A model generated the notes under the pieces. That model worked only from the letters and a program-made list of their open reading frames with translations, was not told where the DNA came from and made no database searches. The translations under genes and the position numbers were made by a program. Below are positions 48,601 to 56,165 of a DNA stretch of 64,000 nucleotides, piece after piece. Numbering within the stretch: the first letter of the stretch is position 1; every line of letters begins with the position of its first letter. The DNA is from Chaenocephalus aceratus. Its lineage: Eukaryota; Chordata; Actinopteri; Perciformes; Channichthyidae. Location of the stretch: positions 7,496,788 through 7,560,787 of the forward strand of contig CM043793.1 of assembly GCA_023974075.1 (NCBI GenBank), read 5' to 3'.

Positions 48601-51600
48601 GAGTGTGCTCCGAGGGTTAAGCCGATTCTCGAACAGCACTTGAAATGGGATGGAAACACGGCAGACTGTCCAAAACTGGATTTGAACGGGTCCACCGCGT
48701 CCCCCCTCCCCCACCCCGTCCCCAGAACTACACATGCTGGCTATTCTGTTTCGCAACATGTTCTCTATGGCACGTCTCTACTGGGAGTTGTAGTTTTAAA
48801 AGACGTTTTCGTATTTCCCATAATAAGAAGTTGTCAGTATTAAACTGTGTACATCCCTGGAGGTTTAGGGGACAGGAAACACTCACATTTAAAACATATA
48901 ATTAATAAATGGGTGAAAATTGCTTGTGCCCATTATGGGCAGTATTAATATATATACCCACATGCCAGCTAAGGTCAGAAGAGCTTTATTTAACAGCTGG
49001 TCTTATGTGTGTGACCGCTGTGATAACATTACATTACATTAATTGATAAGCCTGAAACATGCACTTGTCAAGGTTCAGAGGCACATTTTGCAAATATGGC
49101 AGTAGCCATTGATCAGCTTAAGATAAGATATACTTTATTGATCCCAAGTTGGAACATTTGCGTTACATCAGCATGTGTAACAGTTAAATATGCAGTTGTG
49201 TTTATTTGAAAATCATTTAGTATAATCACACAAATTCTGTGTTTTATATTCAACAATTCTGTGTTCTTTATTTATTGATTGTTCAATACCTGACAAGGCC
49301 GGAGATGAAATATCTACATACATCTTATAAGAGTATAATACATTATGTATAATATCAGTTAAAATAAGTGCTTCAACATAGTTAACATTGCAGGAGGTAT
49401 GCACAAATATTGATAGATGTCTTGTAAATTAATGCACTATTGAGGAACCTGCAACCCAAGTTTTTCATTCAGTGCAGAACTACACCATAGTTGTGTAGGC
49501 CTATATGATATGTCAATAAACCTTAGAAAATCTTGAAATCTTGAAAGGGATGTGCAACATAGTCATTACATACAGTCTTTAATTAACTATTAGTAGAGAA
49601 TAACGAGTAATGAATATACTTTATAGGGATCGTATTAATATCTAATAATAAAAATAATTAAATTCAATAACATGCTTTAACCACCAGGTGTCCCTTTATA
49701 TCAGCTGTGCACCTTTATGGTGTAAATACAGCCTATCTACCAATTGGATCAAATATAAAAGTGAGCCGAATTAGTGTTGATACTGCAAGGAGACGTATTG
49801 TGTGAAAAGAAATGTAAGATGTTGTTTAATGGCTGATATATTTATGATCCACGTCACGTTTTCAGTTCCTCATGTTTGTCTTCTCATCAGGGCTCTATAA
49901 ATACAGAACTACGGCAGATATGTAATATGTAATGCAGCCGAACCGTGTATTACAATGCCGTTATGTGATGACTTTTAAAGAGAAAAGCAAGCACACTCGG
50001 AAAAAGGTATTATTATTATTTTTTAAAAATGTTTTCGGTCTGTTTCCGGTATTTGTTAATGACGATGTGCTGTGAGATGTGAGCCTGGAATTGCACAGGG
50101 GGAAGATAACGTAGGCTATCTTTAGATGCGGATTTTGTTAAACTAATATGTTTAGGCTGTGGACCAACACTATACATTGACGGGGAAGGGGGGTAGCAAT
50201 AAAGATAACACCATTAAACAGTTACACAACATAACAGAAATAATATCGATAGCAGCGTCCCTAGCAACCACCTTGGTAACAATGAAAACGTCGCGATTTC
50301 CTGAAGTAATCTTCGTAATAACTAGCAAACTAAAGATCATGTACATCCACTGCACACATAATCTGAAATAACAACTCATATTTCTCGCATCAAATGACAT
50401 CAAAACGCATTTTAATGGCCAAACTAACTTTAAAATAGGCATTTTCTACCGAGAATAAAACGAATTTCGGCCATGTTTTCTTTTTCTGCAGGGAGAAATT
50501 TGAAGATCATGTGACATAGACGCCAGCCATCGGAATGAATGGTGAAAAAAACGGGGTTTGTCAAACAGAGCACATGGTGTAGTCCAAACGATAGCTGGGG
50601 ATTCTGGGTAGTGTAGTGTCTTCTGCCATCCTTTACTCAGAAAAAATATTTGTTTCTCCGAATCGAAGGGGAAAAATACAAAAGCATTGCACACAATTTA
50701 AACCAATCAATGTTGTGTAATTAACAAGGATAATCTGGTGTTTTTTAGTCGATGAGTAGTGCAGATATCACTGTAAAATCAATCGACAGTAAGAGGAATA
50801 CTTACTTCCGGGTGTACAATTCTCCGTTATCCAATGGGAATGGACGCTCACATTGCCTTTAAGGGCAGCCGGCATAAACGAATGCCGTGCTTCCATGAGC
50901 GTCAAATCCCGACGCAGATGGGAATACATTGCAATCAGTTGAAAGCTATTTGCGTCCCTTTATGACGCTGAAGGAGCCTAGGAGCGTCACAATTGGACGC
51001 CACGGACACTGACCAAACGTCGCTATTGGATGCTTAGGGAGTGAGAGTGTGTTGAAATATAACATCAGAAAGTATTTATCAAACGCACACAGGCAGCTGT
51101 GTTTAGATCCAGTTTTTACGGTAAAGGATGTATCCTGGTTTCATTGATCTGGCCTCATTGCTGTGATGTGTAGTTTACGTGGATTTAATAGTATGCCTAC
51201 CGCATAGTTTAGCAAAGTGATCGATCTCCCAGCTAGCGCTGTCTGCGTAGTATTTTGTAACGTAACACCCCAAACAGCGCCCGTCTGTTAAACGCTATCG
51301 ATTCAAACGGCTGCGTTTTATTAATATTTAGTTTCAAGCTCTCGTCCTTAGTAAAAACAAAACTAGTGGGAGGGGAAATGCTCCCAGGGGAAGCTGATCC
51401 ACCCTAGGTGCTGGGACAGCTCGTTCCCTCTCTGCAGCTGTGTGAGCCGCGGTCTGTGTGAACGCCGCTCCGCAGTTTAATGCAGGGCCGTAGCTGCATT
51501 TTTAACGGGCCTAAAATGATATTTAAAATGATTCACTTTTGACTAATGTAATGCTTGTTTCGTTGCTTGAGAAGCTTGTGGAAATAGTGTAGGGGGGGCA

Positions 51601-54600
51601 GCTGCCCCCCCTTGCACCCCCGTAGATCCGCCCCTGGGTGGAGGTAAGCGCATTATTTTGAGTTTGTCCGAAGAATAGACAGGAATGTGACCGTGAGGTG
51701 CAAACTGTGCCCAGGTCAGAAGATGTTATCCACTGCTGTAAACACCACGTCAAACCTCAACAAACACCTGCAAAGAACACATGCTAAGGTGAAGCTAATA
51801 GCTAAGGACCCCCGAACCCAGAGTGAGGATGTTGTGAGTGCGCCGCCGCCGACTCTGAAGCAGCAACAATAGAATTTAAAGGACCGGTAAGATACCGGTC
51901 CTAAGGTGCTGTAGGTGCGCCGCAGTCTGCGTGATCTGCCTGTAGGGAGGGGCGGCCCTATGTAGAGAGTAACAAAGTAGTGTAATATATTACTTTTTTT
52001 TAAAAGTAATATGTAATATATTACTTTTTTTTAGTAACGACCCCATCTCTGCTTATGGTTAACTATTTCAACCTGATAAGGTTGACATTGTCCTTCCTTA
52101 TAGGACAGTTGTTGCTAATGTTGAGGTTAGACAACCTACACCCCAAGGGAGATAAGTAAAAGAGTGCAACAAAAACTGTATAGGATGGACATTTTCAATG
52201 AGGTTCAAATGTCCCTTGTGACAAAAAGTTGATCAATTACAACCCATTTTTCTCCTTACTGTATTTCACAAATCAATAAAAGAACCAATTACGTTTTTCA
52301 CCCATTCCAAAATAACAACAAAATGTATTTCAGAGTAACAAACATGTGTTTCCTTTCAGTTCCGGGCTCAGGGCTGGTGATTGACAGCAGAACTCTGAAA
52401 CCAGTTTCTCTCAACACACTGCTGTTAGTCTACCTGTTACTGTGAGTCCACTGCCAGTCATAACCATTCTATTGCCATGATTCTTACATTCATCTTAATT
52501 AATTGATGAGGTACATGTTTCAATTTGTTCAGTAAATTATTAATTAATCTATTTTTTCTATTCAATTGTATATTCACGTATTTGTTAATATGTAAATTTC
52601 TTTATTCAACTAAAATAAGTAGGTTTTTGTTTTCTGATTCATTTTCACTCACACGTTAACTCACTCCTCATCCCTATGTGTGTGTTTCCCAGAGTGTGTG
52701 TCCTGTTCCTGTCTTCCTGTTACCTGGCCTTTAAGGTTGTCTCATTGGAGCAGAGACTGACTACGCTCGGCTCCGTCTCCGAGTTCCCCCACCAGGAGTG
52801 AGTTCACAAAAAATGTCACCTTTATCTACAGACTGAACTAGAAGAGCAGGATGAATGTATGTATGTTCCTACTTGTTGAAACACCTCACCTTCAAATGTT
52901 TTCAGACTTATGGATTGTCAAAACCTATGTATTTGCAGATCCCGTAAATGTATGTCTCCCTAAATTGGCAAATATGGACGCTATGATAAGACTTTCCCAC
53001 AGCCATCTACTGTTTTTCCAACCCTGTATATATTTAACCACTTCCACATCGACCCTGCTCCGCACGACCGTGTTATGGATGTTTAAAGAGAACGTCAGCC
53101 CAATCTAAACAACTCTCTAGTATTATCAGGTCTACTTGGGGAAAAAGAAAGATATGAGCCGCTTCATTTGATCAATTTGTGTATATCAGACCACAAAGAT
53201 TTAGCTACAGTATCTACCCCTCCCCTCCCCATGGTCCCTCTCCCTCACTTCCTAATTGGAGACAATTCCCTGCAGGTTGAATGGACTGCAGCTCTGGAGA
53301 CCCCCCCCCCCCCTGTTAGCCACTGTAGGAACACCCGTTGCAGTCAGTTCAAGTTCAAGCCATGCTGCAAAACGTTACAGCAGTCTTGCCAACCGGAGTA
53401 TTTGATATACTCTGACAGTGTTGGAATGTAACAAAGTACATCATTTGTATACTCAAATAATGTAATTCTGTACAAAACGTGACAAACAAAAAAAAACTAA
53501 ATATTAGGCTACACTTGCTAGTCCTTTCATCTTAAACCCATGGTGAACTGATATTAAAAGATGGATTAATATTAACTCCACTATGCATTACTATGATCGT
53601 CTTTGATATTAAAAGGGCTATTTTCATCAATCCACTTTGAAAAAGATGCTCTGTGAAGTGACTGTAGATGTCAGAGTCCTATTTTGTGGTATTAAAAAGC
53701 CATGGGTGACACTCTGATGCTGTGTCGATGCTTTCCACACAGGGAAAGCCGCAAAAAAGGAAGACATGTGGCGAGTATATTGAAGTAACCTTTCAAATGT
53801 TCTCGCTATTTACATTATATAGAGAGACAAAGTTATGAGGTCAGGGCAGACCCTGGGAAATGATGTTCAAGATTCAAGGCTACTAAGACACTGAAATAAC
53901 TAGCTATCTAATCCACAATATACAACACAGCCTATAGGGCATGGAAACACAAACATTTCAATTCATGTTTAAGAATTAATATCCACCATTCTTGTTTTTA
54001 CCCCCTAGAAATGAATTTCTGGGGGCGAGTGACGTGAACACGGAACTTTTTTCTGAACTGCTGTCCATTAACCTGATGAAGCTGGAGAAGGTCAGTCAGT
54101 CTGTCTATCTGTGTCTCATAGGGTTACATTAAAATGGATTATTAAATGATTCTATTAATCCCTAAAAATCGTATTTATCGTGTGAATTTAAAATTCCAAA
54201 TATCAACAGATGCCTTAGGGCGAATTTGGAAGTTTTTGGGAGTAGGCCTTTGTCTTGAACAAAAAGCCTTTTGATCATTTTTTAAAAAAAACTCAGAAGA
54301 CTATATAAGAATTAAATATCTTGGAATTTATATTTTGTGTCCAGACATTTTGGGTGGCGTTAACATAAGTTTCAATATGTTATCATTAATTTATGTCAAA
54401 GTATTGTTTTTTTAGGTAAATACAATGTAAAAAGCAGACAAAATAGTCAGTTCAGGATATTTTATGCACTGAATAACCACCTCTGCTGATTTGTTTTTAA
54501 GATGATGCAACCAACGTCTCCTTTCTTTAACTTTTCCCCATGAGTACCTTCTTTAAAATTATAAACGTAATTACTACAAAGGAAAGAGTGGAAAAGTTGT

Positions 54601-55545
54601 TTTCCGCTCATCAACATGTGAAACCAACACGCTTTGTGTCAGAAGCAGAACTGGAAGGCTTCAGGACAAAGTGTAACCGGACGCTTGTTTGCCGTTAATC
54701 AAACATTTATAGTCATTGATCTGTTCATATAGAGAAGTGTGGACGTCACCTGTAAGAAGAGCTCGTTCCTCAGCCATCAGTCTGCACTGTGTGTGTCTGA
54801 GCACATTAACATTTCAGGCCAGCACACGTCTCCTAAAAACAAACAGCAGCAACACACGAAACAAGAGCCTGATTGATTAGAAATGTAGATATTTAAAGTT
54901 GTTTATCTTTATAGATGGAGGAGAACTAACATTATTTCACAAAAGGCAAGCAGTTAGGATGAAAGGGAATTTACTAGAGGCAACATTCAAAATCAAACTT
55001 ATCAATGAGGGGTGTAAAAATAAATAAAGGAATAAATGAATAGATAGAGAGATAGATGAAGAGAGTAGGCACAAGTACAGGTTCAGGTGAACTGCTGCTA
55101 GGGAGTTCTGAGGACATCTGGTGGATGGATGGGACTTTGGGGCAATGAGAAGTAAATATAACGTCTAATAGAAATTAAAACAATCCTTAGTGGGTCAAGA
55201 AATAACAAGGAAGGTAAATAACAAGTTAGCTTATCAGCAAGAGAATAAGTAACCATAGATTGAATGATTAATAGAATACAAAACTATTAACAGAATACAA
55301 AACCATAAAGAAAGTTAAAGGTCCCATGACATGCTTTTCAGGTTATTACCCGCCCCTTGTGTGTTATGTAGCTTTTTCTGCATGTAAACGGTCTGCAGAG
55401 TCACAAACCCTTAAAGTACAGCCTGGAGCGAGTAAAACTCTAACACAGAGAAGACCTGGAGATTGGAGATTTTTCTTTTTCCATTGTATTCTTCCTGGGT
55501 ATGGGCATGTCACCATGACCATGAAATGGACCAATCCGTGGAGCT

Positions 55546-55583
<38 letters not shown>

Positions 55584-56099
55584 ATTTAGCAGTGAAAATG
55601 TGACGCGCTGGGGGGGGGGGGTGCTAGTGGAGCCTCGTAGCGCGGTGAAACTGTGGCACGCTGCACTGTAGGCAGGGGCGGATCTAGAAAAATATTCATG
55701 GGGTGGCAAGAGGGTGGTAGGAGATTTTGAGGGGTGGCATCCCCTGGCAGATGTATATGCTGATTTAATCGCAGTCATATCAATCAATGTTAACTTGGAA
55801 ATCCACAATATTGATATTTTAACTCAATAACATATTGTGGCACAACAGTGAATCCTTAAATATAAATATATGCTTTTCTGGTTATTACCTGTCCCCTTGT
55901 GTGTTGTGAAGGTTTTTCTGCATGTAAACGCTCTGCAGAGTCACAAACCCTCAAAGTACACCCTGTAGCGAGTAAAACTCTAACACAGAAAATACCTGTC
56001 TGCTGCCCCAGAACGCCTCGTTGGAGATTTCTATTTTTCCATTGTTTTCTTCCTGGGTATGGTCATGGTGACGTGCCCAAATGGACCCAATCCGTGGAG

Positions 56100-56165
<66 letters not shown>

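Larger units (their letters stand above)
46707..51870 (+). pseudogene. hAT transposase N-terminus (BED finger), interrupted
   Basis: [10 protein letters not shown] at 46707-46737 is followed, beyond the insertion, by [20 protein letters not shown] (about 51690-51750) and [13 protein letters not shown], giving a C-x2-C...H-x4-H BED finger. It ends at 51870 (TAG) after a polar stretch. This is only the DNA-binding part; the insertion lies within its coding sequence. Confidence 0.78.
46471..52051 (+). mobile_element. Outer BED-finger hAT element, TSD CTTATGGT
   Basis: Ends cagagttgggtgtaacgcg and cgaccccatctctg lie between 8-bp duplications cttatggt (46463-46470 and 52052-52059). The native part is short (46471-46734 and 51645-52051) and encodes the beginning of a BED-finger transposase; the rest is the hAT insertion 46743-51636. 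The catalytic core is deleted. Confidence 0.9.
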
